Numbered from the stretch's first letter, positions 18,191 to 27,069 are shown. The stretch is 64,000 nucleotides of DNA from JACCTH01 sp963761985 (GCA_963761985.1 CAVXIT010000009.1:1-64000), one strand, 5' to 3'. Numbers and translations: made by a program. The notes: a model not told the origin generated them from the letters alone.

Positions 18191-19201
18191 ATGAAGTACC
18201 GATTATTCGCCGTCCTTGCGGCCTTGGCCCTTTTGGCCGCGGCATGCGGAGGCGGCACTTCGGCAACAACTGCCGGAGGAACCGATGCCACCACCGGCAC
18301 AGATGCCGGGACTGGCTCCGTGACAACGATGGGAGTCGACTCGAGCAAGCCGACGATCACCTTGGCGGTCAATCCGTGGACCGCGGCTGCGCTCAACGCC
18401 GAGATCGCCAAGCAGTTGATCGAGGCCCACCTGGGCTATCCGGTCGAGGCGGTGGCGATCGACGAGAACGCCGCCATGTATACCGGCATGGCCGACGGCA
18501 CCGTTGACGCCGCTCTCGAGAACTGGCCCTCCGGCATCACCGCCGATGAACAAGCCTTCATCGACGAAGGCACGGTCGTGAACATTGGCGAGCTTGGTGT
18601 GGTCGGGAAGATCGGCTGGTTCGTGCCCCGCTATGTGATCGATGAGCATCCCGAGCTCGCGACCTGGGAAGGGTTCCAGGACCCGGCGAATGCGGAGCTG
18701 TTCGCGACGGCCGAGACCGGCGATCAGGGACGATTCCTGGGGACCGACCCGTCCTACTCGCAGTACGACGAGGCAATCATCAACAATCTCGAGCTGCCCT
18801 TCCAGGTGGTGTTCTCGGGTTCTGAGCCCGCCACCGTGGCCGAGCTCGACGCCCGCGTCGCAGCCAATGAGCCAATCGTTATGTACTGGTGGACCCCGAC
18901 CGCGGCCGTCGCCAAGTACGACCTGGTCAACGTGACGCTTCCCGAGTACTCGGCAGAGTGCTACGCCGACCCGGCGGCAATCGACTGCGACTATCCCGAG
19001 GATGTGCTGATCAAGCTGGCCTCGGCTCAGTTGGAGGAAAAGGCTCCCGATGTTTGGGCCTTCCTCAACAACTTCACGATCACGACCGAGGACCAGCTTT
19101 CGATGCTCCCGGCCGCCGAAATCGACGGTGAGGACATCGAAGTGGTCGCCAAGGAATGGATCGACACGCACCAGGACGTCTGGCAGGCCTGGCTCCCATA
19201 A
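18191..19201 (+). CDS. proX: Glycine betaine ABC transporter substrate-binding lipoprotein
   Basis: MKYRLFAVLAALALLAAACG is a lipoprotein signal with lipobox LAAAC, so Cys20 would be lipidated and the protein anchored outside the membrane. A Thr/Gly/Ala-rich linker (22-50) follows, then an OpuAC-type binding domain. That domain includes TITLAVNPWTAAALNAEIAK, DAALENWPS and EPIVMYWWTPTAAVAKYDLV, the last with the Trp pair expected in a betaine-binding aromatic cage. An RBS (GAGGAG) lies 6 bp before the ATG. It is transcribed away from proVW, an unusual split arrangement. Confidence 0.93.
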   Translation: MKYRLFAVLAALALLAAACGGGTSATTAGGTDATTGTDAGTGSVTTMGVDSSKPTITLAVNPWTAAALNAEIAKQLIEAHLGYPVEAVAIDENAAMYTGMADGTVDAALENWPSGITADEQAFIDEGTVVNIGELGVVGKIGWFVPRYVIDEHPELATWEGFQDPANAELFATAETGDQGRFLGTDPSYSQYDEAIINNLELPFQVVFSGSEPATVAELDARVAANEPIVMYWWTPTAAVAKYDLVNVTLPEYSAECYADPAAIDCDYPEDVLIKLASAQLEEKAPDVWAFLNNFTITTEDQLSMLPAAEIDGEDIEVVAKEWIDTHQDVWQAWLP

Positions 19202-19232
19202 GACATCAGACGTCAGACATCAGACGTCAGAC
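19201..19232 (+). repeat. 14-bp direct repeat (two units plus partial)
   Basis: The unit AGACATCAGACGTC occurs twice head-to-tail directly after the proX stop, followed by a third partial AGAC. Each unit also contains the short palindrome GACGTC. It abuts the terminator hairpin. Confidence 0.75.
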
Positions 19233-19273
19233 AAACGAGGAAGGGATGGTTGGAAACCGTCCCTTCCTCGTTT
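19233..19273 (+). terminator. Hairpin terminator after proX
   Basis: AAACGAGGAAGGGA pairs exactly with TCCCTTCCTCGTTT (14 bp, extended inward by a G-U pair and GG/CC). There is only a short T-tract, but the stem is long and the position after the proX stop fits an intrinsic terminator separating proX from the riboswitch-controlled operon. Confidence 0.72.
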
Positions 19274-19287
19274 ACTATGTAGGGGCA

Positions 19288-19343
19288 GCGCCGATTTGAT
19301 TCGATCAGCTTGCGGGCGCGTAACAAATACAGCTAAAGCGGTC
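19288..19343 (+). ncRNA. SAM-II riboswitch
   Basis: The segment matches the SAM-II (metA-type) H-pseudoknot by eye. P1 strand GCGCC is followed by loop GATTTGA, then GATCAGCTT, the returning P1 strand GGCGC, and the conserved GTAACAAATACAGCTAAAG. The downstream AAGCGGTC can pair with GATCAGCTT to form P2. It sits 38 nt upstream of the homocysteine methyltransferase start, the expected place for SAM feedback. SAM-II is best known from Alphaproteobacteria; I recall few if any in Actinobacteria. A covariance-model search would settle it. Confidence 0.85.
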
Positions 19344-19380
19344 TTCTCACCGAGAGGCCCGCCCGAGACGGAAGGTTGCG

Positions 19381-20370
19381 ATGGCCTCAGCGAATGTTTT
19401 CCGCCAGCTTCTTGAACAAGAGCGTCCTTTGGTGGCCGATGGCGCCATGGGAACCACTCTGTTCTCGCTCGGCCTCGAGGGAGGCGGTTGTCCGGAGTTG
19501 CTCAACGTCGAGCAGCAGGATCTGGTCGAAAAGGTGCACCGCGGTTTCGTCGATGCGGGCGCCGACATCATCCTCACCAATACGTTTGGCGGCAATCGAC
19601 GGCGCCTGGCTCTTCACAAACTGGAAAGTCGGGTTGAGGAGCTGAACGTTGCCGCAGTGAAGGTCGCCCGCCGGGCGGCCGAACTCGCCGATCGCCCGGT
19701 CGCGGTGGCCGGGAGCATCGGCCCGACCGGTGATCTGTTCGCCCCGCTTGGACCGCTCTCGCACGAAGAGGGCGTGCAAGTTTTCAGCGAGCAAGCCGCG
19801 GCGCTGGCAAAAGGCGGAGCAGACGTCCTCTGGATCGAAACGATTTCGTCGTTCGAGGAACTCGACGCTGCATGCGAAGCCGCTCGCTCGACGGGTTTGC
19901 CCATCGCCGCCACCCTCAGTTTTGACACTGCCGGTCACACCATGATGGGTATCAGCCCAACTGCTCTGGGTGAGTGGTGGACTCGCAACTCCGACATATC
20001 GGCTGTCGGTGCCAACTGCGGGATCGGACCCGGCGACGCCGTTGCCGCCTCGCTTGGCATCGCCGCGGTGGCCCGCGAAGCCGTGACCATCACCAAGGCC
20101 AACTGCGGAATTCCCCTTTACAAGAGCGAAGGCGGCCTGACCTACCCGATCGGTCCCGAGCAAATGGTGGACTATGTCGATCTGTCGCTCCGCTCGGGCA
20201 CTCGCATCATCGGTGCCTGTTGTGGCTCGACTCCCGATCACATCGAGGCGATTCGCGAAGCAGTGGACGCCTTTGCCGGCGGACCAATTCCCGACTTCGA
20301 AGAGGTCCAGCTCCGTCTCGATGCGACCTCCGCCCGCTCCGGAGCTCGCCGGGAGCGCCGCCGCCGCTAA
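19381..20370 (+). CDS. Betaine/homocysteine S-methyltransferase-like protein
   Basis: A 329-residue homocysteine-binding (Pfam S-methyl_trans) TIM barrel. The zinc ligands are visible: C213 in GANCG and C280-C281 in GACCGSTPDH. N-terminal VADGAMGTTLFSLGL and LTNTFGGNRRRL are typical of BHMT and the MetH N-terminal domain. It lacks the cobalamin and folate domains, so it should use a small methyl donor such as glycine betaine or S-methylmethionine. The nearby betaine importer favours betaine. A SAM-II riboswitch precedes it, consistent with shut-off when SAM is high. The C-terminus ends in an Arg-rich tail. Confidence 0.88.
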   Translation: MASANVFRQLLEQERPLVADGAMGTTLFSLGLEGGGCPELLNVEQQDLVEKVHRGFVDAGADIILTNTFGGNRRRLALHKLESRVEELNVAAVKVARRAAELADRPVAVAGSIGPTGDLFAPLGPLSHEEGVQVFSEQAAALAKGGADVLWIETISSFEELDAACEAARSTGLPIAATLSFDTAGHTMMGISPTALGEWWTRNSDISAVGANCGIGPGDAVAASLGIAAVAREAVTITKANCGIPLYKSEGGLTYPIGPEQMVDYVDLSLRSGTRIIGACCGSTPDHIEAIREAVDAFAGGPIPDFEEVQLRLDATSARSGARRERRRR

Positions 20371-20403
20371 CCACGCCAGAATGGGCCACGGCAGAATGGG
20401 CTC

Positions 20404-21342
20404 GTGATCAAAACCTGGCTGACCGATCGGTTCAATCTTTCCGTTCCCTTGATTGCCGCCCCCATGGGCGGGACTGCGCATGCTCGCTTCGTCGGCGAAG
20501 TTGCCCGATCGGGTGCTTTGGGCATGATCGCGATCGGGAGCAAAGCCACACCGGAATGGGTCGAGGAGCAGGTTCTTAGCCTTCCGTCAGGAACCGAGCG
20601 CTGGGGGCTTGGCACCCTCGCCTGGATAGTCGAGAAGAAGCCGGAAATCCTCGAGGCGGCCCTTGCCGCCAAGCCGCCCCTCCTTTCGATTAGCTACGGC
20701 ACGTACACCCATCTCGTTGAAACGATTCGGGGCGCGGGCTGCGTCGTCACCACTCAGGTCGGCACCCTCGCCGAGGCGCTCGAAGCCGAGCAAGCTGGAA
20801 TCGACTTCATCGTTGTTCGCGGTGGAGAGGGAGGCGGGCACGGCCGTGATGTGATGGCGACGCTTCCCCTCCTCCAAGAAGTCCTTGATCGTGTCGAATT
20901 GCCGGTCGTCGCAGCAGGTGGCATCGCCAACCGCCGAGGGTTGGCGGCGGTCCTCGCCGCGGGAGCGGCGGGCGGATGGGTGGGCACCGCCTTTCTTGGC
21001 TGCATCGAAACCGCCTGGACTGACGAGGCGCGGCTGCGAGTGGTCGCGGCCGCCGACGGCGACACGATCTACACCCGCTCCTTCGACTCGGGGCTGCAGC
21101 TCGCCTGGCCCACAGAGTTCGGCGGTCGAGCACTGCAGAACGCCTTCAGCCAAGAGTGGCACGAGCGCGAGCCGGTCTCCCAAGAAGCCATCGTCCAGAT
21201 GGCAGAGGCAGCGGCGAGTCAGAACTACGACATTGTGCCCCTCTGGGCGGGACAGGCAATTTCGCTCGTCGACTCGACGCGAACTGTGGCCGACGTCGTC
21301 AATGAATTTGCTCTGGCAGAGGAACTGCTGCGGCGTTGGTGA
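20404..21342 (+). CDS. Nitronate monooxygenase family protein
   Basis: FMN-binding TIM barrel of 312 residues. The N-terminus FNLSVPLIAAPMGGTAHAR and the loop GIDFIVVRGGEGGGHGRDVM match NMO/2-nitropropane dioxygenase, including the GGHG motif. PVVAAGGIANRRGLAAVLAA forms the phosphate-binding part and WVGTAFL follows. The GTG start is 33 bp after the previous stop. It oxidises propionate-3-nitronate in characterised members. Its link to methyl metabolism here is unclear. The stop overlaps the next ATG. Confidence 0.88.
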   Translation: MIKTWLTDRFNLSVPLIAAPMGGTAHARFVGEVARSGALGMIAIGSKATPEWVEEQVLSLPSGTERWGLGTLAWIVEKKPEILEAALAAKPPLLSISYGTYTHLVETIRGAGCVVTTQVGTLAEALEAEQAGIDFIVVRGGEGGGHGRDVMATLPLLQEVLDRVELPVVAAGGIANRRGLAAVLAAGAAGGWVGTAFLGCIETAWTDEARLRVVAAADGDTIYTRSFDSGLQLAWPTEFGGRALQNAFSQEWHEREPVSQEAIVQMAEAAASQNYDIVPLWAGQAISLVDSTRTVADVVNEFALAEELLRRW

Positions 21343-22178
21343 TGGAACGATCGACGCACCGCACTGCGGACGGCGTCGAGCTTGCGGTCTGGACTCTTCC
21401 GGGAAACGCCAAGCCGGATTTCCTCCTCGTCCACGGTCTGGCCTCCAACGCCCGGGTTTGGGACGGAGTTGCCTCTCGGTTGAACGATCGAGGCCATGCC
21501 GTAGTCAGCCTCGACCAGCGGGGTCATGGCCGGTCGGCAAAGCCCAGCGGTGGCTTCGACTTTGCCACCCTTTCCTCCGACCTGGCCGGACTCATCGAGG
21601 CGACCATGCGACCGCCGGTCATCGCCTGCGGTCAATCCTTTGGCGGCAACCTGGTCCTCGAATTGGCTGTCCACTTTCCGAACCTGGTGAGCGGAGTGGT
21701 ATGTGTGGACGGAGGATTCGTCGATCTGCGAAACAGCTGGCCCAGGTGGGAGGACGCGCTCGAGTCGCTTACCCCTCCTTCGCTCGATCACCTCCGAGCC
21801 GAGTCGCTGGCGAGCGGCGCGGCCGAAATGTACCCGGGCTGGCCTGAGGCTGGCATCGCGGCCCAGCTCGAGAACCTGGAGGTGGGTCCCGATGGCCGGG
21901 TTGCGCGGCGCCTGGCTCTCGCCAGCCACTTCCAAATCCTTCACTCGATGTGGGAGCAATCTCCAAAGGAAGTGGCTGCCAAAGTCGGAGTTCCCGTGTT
22001 GGTGCTGGTGGCCGGGGACGGACCGCCCCATCATCAGTCTCAAGTGGAAGGGTTTGCCCGGGCGCTTGCTCGCAGCCGGGTCGAGCATCTCCCGGGTCAT
22101 CACGATCTTCATGCGGAGCAGCCTGAAAAAGTGTTCGAGGTGATTGAGAAGGCAATCAGCGACGGCTTTTTGCAATGA
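21342..22178 (+). CDS. Alpha/beta hydrolase
   Basis: A 278-residue alpha/beta hydrolase. The oxyanion region FLLVHGLASNARVWDGVA, LDQRGHGRSAKP and the nucleophile elbow GQSFGGN (Ser99) are clear, and the catalytic His is in LPGHHDLHAEQPE. I chose ATG 21342, which overlaps the upstream TGA (TGATG), over earlier TTG/GTG codons in frame. It belongs to the same operon as the methyltransferase. Substrate unknown. Confidence 0.85.
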   Translation: MERSTHRTADGVELAVWTLPGNAKPDFLLVHGLASNARVWDGVASRLNDRGHAVVSLDQRGHGRSAKPSGGFDFATLSSDLAGLIEATMRPPVIACGQSFGGNLVLELAVHFPNLVSGVVCVDGGFVDLRNSWPRWEDALESLTPPSLDHLRAESLASGAAEMYPGWPEAGIAAQLENLEVGPDGRVARRLALASHFQILHSMWEQSPKEVAAKVGVPVLVLVAGDGPPHHQSQVEGFARALARSRVEHLPGHHDLHAEQPEKVFEVIEKAISDGFLQ

Positions 22179-23134
22179 GCGGAGGTCTTGTCGTCATCAT
22201 CGGTTCCGGGGAGTTGGGCCCTTCGATGAAGACCACGTATCGCCACTTGTTCGACCATGTCAACGCAGCCTCCATCACGATCCTCGACACCCCCTTCGGC
22301 TTTCAAGAGAATGCCGACGATCTGACCGCCCGAATCGAACGACACTTTCAGGACGGTTTTGGGATCAAGCCCAGAATTGCCAGCCTGCGCCGGACGGGAT
22401 TCAGCGGTGCGGACCAAGAGCGCTTTCTCGCAGACGTCGCAGGATCAGAAGTCGTCTTCGCGGGTCCCGGCTCGCCCAGCTACGCCCTCCGGGTCTGGAG
22501 TGATCTTGATCTATCGAGTGCCCTGACGAACGTCGTCGACCGCGGTGGCGCGGTTGTCATGGCCAGTGCCGCCGCAGTGACTCTCGGAACAAAAGCGATG
22601 CCCGTTTACGAGATCTACAAAGTCGGCGAAGATCCGGCGTGGATCGATGGGCTCGACTTCCTCTCCGCCTACGGGCTTTCGGTCGCTGTCGTGCCCCACT
22701 GGAACAACCGCGAAGGCGGGTTCCATGACACGAGTCACTGTTTCATCGGCAACCATCGGTTTCGTACTCTCGTCGAGCAACTGTCAACGACAGTCTCTGT
22801 TCTCGGCATCGACGAGCACACCTCGCTTTCCATCCACGCGGCCACCGGAACCATGCGGATCCTTGGTTCCGGCGAAGTCCACTTCAACGAAACGGATTTC
22901 GGTGACACGATGTCGGCTCCGGGCTTCGTCAAACGTCCCGAGCTTCCAAAAGCTGCACCTCAGCCGGAGCCCGCCAATGCGTGGGAGCCTGTGATTGAAC
23001 TTCTCATTGATATGCGGACCGAATCCCGGGAACGTGGCGATTTTTTCCTCGCAGACAGGATCCGGGAAACGCTTGCCGCTTCCGGCATTGAGCTACGAGA
23101 CGAACCCGACGGCACACACTGGTCCTTTAGATGA
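22175..23134 (+). CDS. Peptidase S51-like domain fused to a cysteinyl-tRNA synthetase C-terminal-like tail
   Basis: Residues 1-240 resemble the class I glutaminase-like/peptidase S51 fold (cyanophycinase, PepE): VVIIGSGELGPSM, FAGPGSPSYALRVW and the presumed nucleophile Ser131 in GGAVVMASAAAVTLG. Residues 276-319 (LIDMRTESRERGDFFLADRI, then IELRDEPDGTHW) match the C-terminal helical end of CysRS, with the R-x-x-x-R-x-x-x-D-x-x-x-A-D-x-I-R spacing and the G-T-x-W ending. The tail in CysRS helps recognise tRNA. Overlaps the hydrolase gene by 4 bp and the convergent oxidase by 8 bp. Function not known. Confidence 0.75.
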   Translation: MSGGLVVIIGSGELGPSMKTTYRHLFDHVNAASITILDTPFGFQENADDLTARIERHFQDGFGIKPRIASLRRTGFSGADQERFLADVAGSEVVFAGPGSPSYALRVWSDLDLSSALTNVVDRGGAVVMASAAAVTLGTKAMPVYEIYKVGEDPAWIDGLDFLSAYGLSVAVVPHWNNREGGFHDTSHCFIGNHRFRTLVEQLSTTVSVLGIDEHTSLSIHAATGTMRILGSGEVHFNETDFGDTMSAPGFVKRPELPKAAPQPEPANAWEPVIELLIDMRTESRERGDFFLADRIRETLAASGIELRDEPDGTHWSFR

Positions 23135-24302
23135 TTCGACCAGCGTTCTCGTAAAGGGGCTCGCCGGTGAGAATCCGCGCAGGTGAAAGACGAGCAAGAT
23201 CGATGCTCGGCGTGCGACCAACGATCAACTCCGCCAAATGCCGGCCGACGGCGTGGCACTGTTGGTAGCCGTGGCCGGAAAACCCGTTGGCGAGATAAAG
23301 CCCAGCGAGTTCCGGCCACTCGCCGATGATGCCATTCTCGTCGAGGGTGTTGACCTCGTAGGGCCCGGCCCAGCCGCCTGCGAGGTGAACGGCTTCGAAG
23401 GCTGGGAAGTGGGTGGCGAGCTCCGGCCAAACTACCTCAAGGAATTTCTCCCGCCGGAAGGTGAAGTCAAAGCCCACGGGATCGTCGGGTTGTGACCATC
23501 CGCACAAGAACCGTCGACCGTGCTCGGGGATCACGTACAGACCGGAAGGCAAAAAGACGCTCGGAAGATTGGCTGTCTCGACGTGCGTGTCGAGGGAGTA
23601 GACGTACCGCATCACCGGTTGGACCGGTAGCTCGACTCCGATCGGGGCCACCAAGGCGGCACACCAAGCTCCGGCCGCATTGACGACAGATGGCGCAGAG
23701 AGAAATACCCCGTCGTTGAGAGCGACCCCGGTCACGGCGGATCCATCCCGTCGGATCGCCGCTGCCTCGGCGTGGATGAAATCAGCACCGTCGGCCGCTG
23801 ACCGTCGCACATAACCCTGGAGCACCGCGGATGGGTCCACGGACCCGTCGAGCGGCCCGAAAGTCCCGCCGACGTAGCCCGAACCTGCATACCCGGGGAA
23901 GCGCGAGGAGATTTCAGTGGCCTCCAACCACTCGACATTGCAACCCAGGCTGGTTTGACGTTGCATTCCGTCTTTGGCCGCGTCCTCCCCCGCCTCGTCG
24001 GTCAGAAAAAGGTTGCCCTGATGGCGCGGGGAGGGATCGGGGCTCCACTCCCCGACGGTCATTCGTTCTGAGAAGTCCTTAATTGCCTCGAGCGCGTACT
24101 GCGACATCCGGATGTTCTCTTCGAGGTTGAACTGAATGCGGACGTTGCCATCCGAGAGCAAGGTCGAGGACTGTCGATAGGTCGGGTCCCGCTCCACGAC
24201 TGCAACCTCAAGCCCAGGCTCGAGTTGCAGCAGGTAATAGGCGGTAGCCGCCCCCATCGCCGCTCCCCCCACAACGACAACGTCGTACGAATTAGGCGCC
24301 AA
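23127..24302 (-). CDS. FAD-dependent amine oxidoreductase (DAO superfamily)
   Basis: A 391-residue DAO-family flavoenzyme. The dinucleotide loop DVVVVGGAAMGAATAYYLL opens the protein, ERDPTYRQSSTLLSDGNVRI follows, and GWAGPYEVNTLDENGIIGEW plus YLANGFSGHGYQQCHAVGRH form the C-terminal FAD/substrate region. The layout resembles monomeric sarcosine oxidase, glycine oxidase and FOXRED1-type enzymes. It is convergent with the methyltransferase operon and overlaps the exporter permease gene by about 11 bp, so it is likely last in that transcript. A secondary or tertiary amine substrate is likely. Confidence 0.85.
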   Translation of the reverse strand: MAPNSYDVVVVGGAAMGAATAYYLLQLEPGLEVAVVERDPTYRQSSTLLSDGNVRIQFNLEENIRMSQYALEAIKDFSERMTVGEWSPDPSPRHQGNLFLTDEAGEDAAKDGMQRQTSLGCNVEWLEATEISSRFPGYAGSGYVGGTFGPLDGSVDPSAVLQGYVRRSAADGADFIHAEAAAIRRDGSAVTGVALNDGVFLSAPSVVNAAGAWCAALVAPIGVELPVQPVMRYVYSLDTHVETANLPSVFLPSGLYVIPEHGRRFLCGWSQPDDPVGFDFTFRREKFLEVVWPELATHFPAFEAVHLAGGWAGPYEVNTLDENGIIGEWPELAGLYLANGFSGHGYQQCHAVGRHLAELIVGRTPSIDLARLSPARILTGEPLYENAGRII

Positions 24303-25851
24303 GCGCTGCCTGAGAAGCCCGCCGTTGCTTGCGAGACATTTGCGCTGCCGTCACCCGCCGTCGCATGAATACCAGGGCCAGGGCCCCCAAAATCAGTGAG
24401 TAGAGCACCGCCCCGCCGATGATTTCGATGCTCGGCAGCCGTCCCCAGAAAGAGATGTCTTGGAGAGCCTTGATGCCATATGTCGCCGGGATCAGGTACG
24501 AGACCACCTGCACCGACGGCAACAGCCGGGCTGTGGAGATGAAGAAGCCGCTGAAGAAAATCGACACGAGAAGAGTGATCATCGCGTATTGCACCGCCTG
24601 GCTCTCGGTCTGGGCGAGCGCCGAGAGGATGAAGCCAAGTCCCTGGGACGCGAGCACCACCAATAGCACTGCCACGCCATAAGCCCACCAGGGTCCTAGA
24701 GGTTGGAAGCCGAATGCAAAGACCGCGGAGGCGGTCAGGGCTGCGCCAACCAACATGCCGATGACCACGTTTGCCAGATACTTGCCCACCAGGGATTCTG
24801 CTCCCGACAGGGGTGACACCCGGAAAAGCTCTACCGAACCCAGGGTGCGTTCGCGCACGAGCGAGAGAGCGGCAAAGGTGAGGGCGAGATGCTGCACGAG
24901 CAGCGAGACCACTCCGGGGATGTAGTAGTGGGTGAAGTCGACTTCTGTCCCCTGGTAGCTCGCCGACTCGCCCCGGAATGGGCTCACCAGAACTGCGGGC
25001 TCGATCGCTTGAAACGTCTCGATGTCCGCCTCAAGGCGGTCGAGGTCGGCTTCGAGTGCGCGTAGCACCTCAGCGCGCTCGGCGTTGTCGCCCGCCTCGC
25101 CCAGGCGATCCCTATTGGCGAGTGTCGCCTCGAGCGAAGACTCTGAGGTGGAGACGCCGCCCTGCTCTCCTACTGCATCGACGACCGCTTGCGATGTGCT
25201 GACCTGACGAGCAAGTTGGTCGAGACTGGCCGTCAGGTTCGCCCGGCTCTCCTCGAACGCGGCCTCGTCGTTTGCGGTAAGCGCATCAGCCATGGCATCG
25301 ACTGCCTGCCGGGCAGATGGCAAGGGTTCTTCGATCTCCCCCGCCCGGCTCTGTCCCTCCGTAACCAGCTCCTGCAGCACTTCCCGATTGACCTGGTCCA
25401 CTGCCCCCTGGGCGAAGAGCTCGACAACGGATGACTCAAAGGGGTCGATTTGATCGTGCAGGATGGTGATCACTGCCTGCTCGCCACCTCGAACGGTCTC
25501 TACGACATCCGGCGGGATGACGACCGCCATATTCGCTTCGCCGCGAGCCATCATCTCACGCGCTTCTTCGACGTCGGTCAAAGTCCCGACCAATTCGGCC
25601 TGCGGGCCGAGGGCAGCCGCCAGCTGCTCGCTGCGTTCGGCGATCCCCGAGTCGGCGGGTGCCACGACCACGGTCCGCAAAACCGGTGGATCCGGGTTGA
25701 ACCCGACTCCAAACAGAAACAGGATGAGGAAAGGTCCGAGCACAAGCGTTACGAGAAGTCGCGGCTGGCGGAAGACCTCAAGGGTGTCCTTCTTGAAGAA
25801 GGCCATTGCCCGCATGAACCGGCCCTTGACCCGTTGCACCCGCTCAGGCAT
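24292..25851 (-). CDS. ABC-2 type exporter permease
   Basis: A 519-residue permease of the YhgE/Pip-like or NatB-like ABC-2 group. It has an N-terminal TM (LLVTLVLGPFLILFLFGVGF) and a large extracytoplasmic domain of about 270 residues rich in Glu/Ala helices (residues 60-320). The C-terminal TM bundle starts at YYIPGVVSLLVQHLALTFAA and includes VRERTLGSVELFRVSPLSGA, the usual ABC-2 coupling region. It overlaps the ATPase gene by 8 bp, forming a two-gene exporter. Cargo unknown. Confidence 0.88.
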   Translation of the reverse strand: MPERVQRVKGRFMRAMAFFKKDTLEVFRQPRLLVTLVLGPFLILFLFGVGFNPDPPVLRTVVVAPADSGIAERSEQLAAALGPQAELVGTLTDVEEAREMMARGEANMAVVIPPDVVETVRGGEQAVITILHDQIDPFESSVVELFAQGAVDQVNREVLQELVTEGQSRAGEIEEPLPSARQAVDAMADALTANDEAAFEESRANLTASLDQLARQVSTSQAVVDAVGEQGGVSTSESSLEATLANRDRLGEAGDNAERAEVLRALEADLDRLEADIETFQAIEPAVLVSPFRGESASYQGTEVDFTHYYIPGVVSLLVQHLALTFAALSLVRERTLGSVELFRVSPLSGAESLVGKYLANVVIGMLVGAALTASAVFAFGFQPLGPWWAYGVAVLLVVLASQGLGFILSALAQTESQAVQYAMITLLVSIFFSGFFISTARLLPSVQVVSYLIPATYGIKALQDISFWGRLPSIEIIGGAVLYSLILGALALVFMRRRVTAAQMSRKQRRASQAALGA

Positions 25852-27037
25852 CGATGGCCTCCTCTTCGCGATCCAGCCTGGTCACAAGTTCGACGAAGAC
25901 GTCGTCGAAGGGCGGCAAGAAGGGCTCTACCGACTCGACTCCGATCTCGTTTTCGCTTGCCCAGTCTGTGATGTCGGCAACAACGTCACCGGCATCCTCC
26001 ACGATCAACCGATACTCCCGCGGGCCACGGGTTTCCCAACGCGTCGCCTTCGCTACCTCGACCAGACGGTTGACCTGTTCTCCGGTCAGCGATTTATCAA
26101 AACGCACATCGAGTGCTTCCCCGCCCATCGCCTGACGTCGCAGACCTTCGGGGGTCTCGATCATCAGCAATCGTCCCTTGGAAAGGACACCAACCTTGTC
26201 GCAGTAAGCGGCCTCACCCACATATTGCGTCGTCACAAAAATCGTGCGACCTTGCTCTTTCAACTCGGCGAACCGATCCCAGAACTTCCGTCGCAGCACC
26301 GGATCCACACCGGCTGTCGGTTCATCGAGGAAGAGAAGCTCGGGGTCGTGGATCAGAGTCGCGGCCAGGGCCAGCCGCCGTTGCATTCCGCCCGAGCAAT
26401 TGCGGAGCAACCGATTGCGGGCGTCGAGCAGACCGACGAAATCCAACATCTCCCGTATTCGCTTGTGGCGTCCTCGCCAGCGAACGCTGAAAAGGGATGC
26501 CGCGAAGTTGAGGTTCTGGGTGAGGCTTAGTTCTGGATAGAGCACCGACAGCTGGGGCATATAGCCCAAATAGGAGCGGGCGATTCGATCGAACTCGAGC
26601 GGTGACTTTCCCAGGACCTGAAGTTCGCCCGAGTCGGGGGCGATGATTCCGGTTAGCAAACGGATGGTCGTCGTCTTGCCGGAGCCGCTAGGGCCGATGA
26701 ATCCGAAGATCGAGCCCTTTGGAATATCGAGATCAAGATCAAAGACACCAACTCCCGGTTCGAACTCTCGACTCAACCCCTCGGCCCAAACCGCCGAATC
26801 ACTGGAGACTTGTGCAAATCCTGGTGGCTTTTCGGTGACTACAACGTCGCCATCGACGGCCGACTCGGCTTCGTCGGCCGGAAGGGCCCGGCCTTCGTCC
26901 ATCGGCTCTATCCCCAACGGCGCGATCGCCTCAGCGTCGGGATTCGGTTCGCGAGGTTGGGCATGATCGATGGCGACCGGAGGTTCTGTTTCGGAATCCT
27001 CCTCGTCGGGAACCAGCCTCTCGTGCGTTTCACTCAT
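25844..27037 (-). CDS. ABC-2 type exporter ATPase with acidic N-terminal extension
   Basis: Residues 1-85 are a Glu/Asp/Pro-rich, probably disordered extension not found in ordinary ABC ATPases. The ATPase follows: Walker A GPSGSGKTTTIRLLTG, LGYMPQ (Q-loop), signature NCSGGMQRRLALAATLI, Walker B LLFLDEPTAGVDPVLRR and switch region TIFVTTQYVGEAAYCDKVGV. The switch position is Gln rather than the common His (TTQY instead of TTHY), as in some NatA/CcmA-like drug exporters. The C-terminal about 100 residues form a regulatory domain. Paired with the overlapping permease gene. Confidence 0.9.
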   Translation of the reverse strand: MSETHERLVPDEEDSETEPPVAIDHAQPREPNPDAEAIAPLGIEPMDEGRALPADEAESAVDGDVVVTEKPPGFAQVSSDSAVWAEGLSREFEPGVGVFDLDLDIPKGSIFGFIGPSGSGKTTTIRLLTGIIAPDSGELQVLGKSPLEFDRIARSYLGYMPQLSVLYPELSLTQNLNFAASLFSVRWRGRHKRIREMLDFVGLLDARNRLLRNCSGGMQRRLALAATLIHDPELLFLDEPTAGVDPVLRRKFWDRFAELKEQGRTIFVTTQYVGEAAYCDKVGVLSKGRLLMIETPEGLRRQAMGGEALDVRFDKSLTGEQVNRLVEVAKATRWETRGPREYRLIVEDAGDVVADITDWASENEIGVESVEPFLPPFDDVFVELVTRLDREEEAIDA

Positions 27038-27069
27038 GTCCCAAACCTACCTCTGACCTCTCTCGCCCA

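Noticed and set aside
19387..20481. 364-codon open frame on the minus strand
   Set aside because: Antisense to the homocysteine methyltransferase gene, low-complexity composition, no domain.
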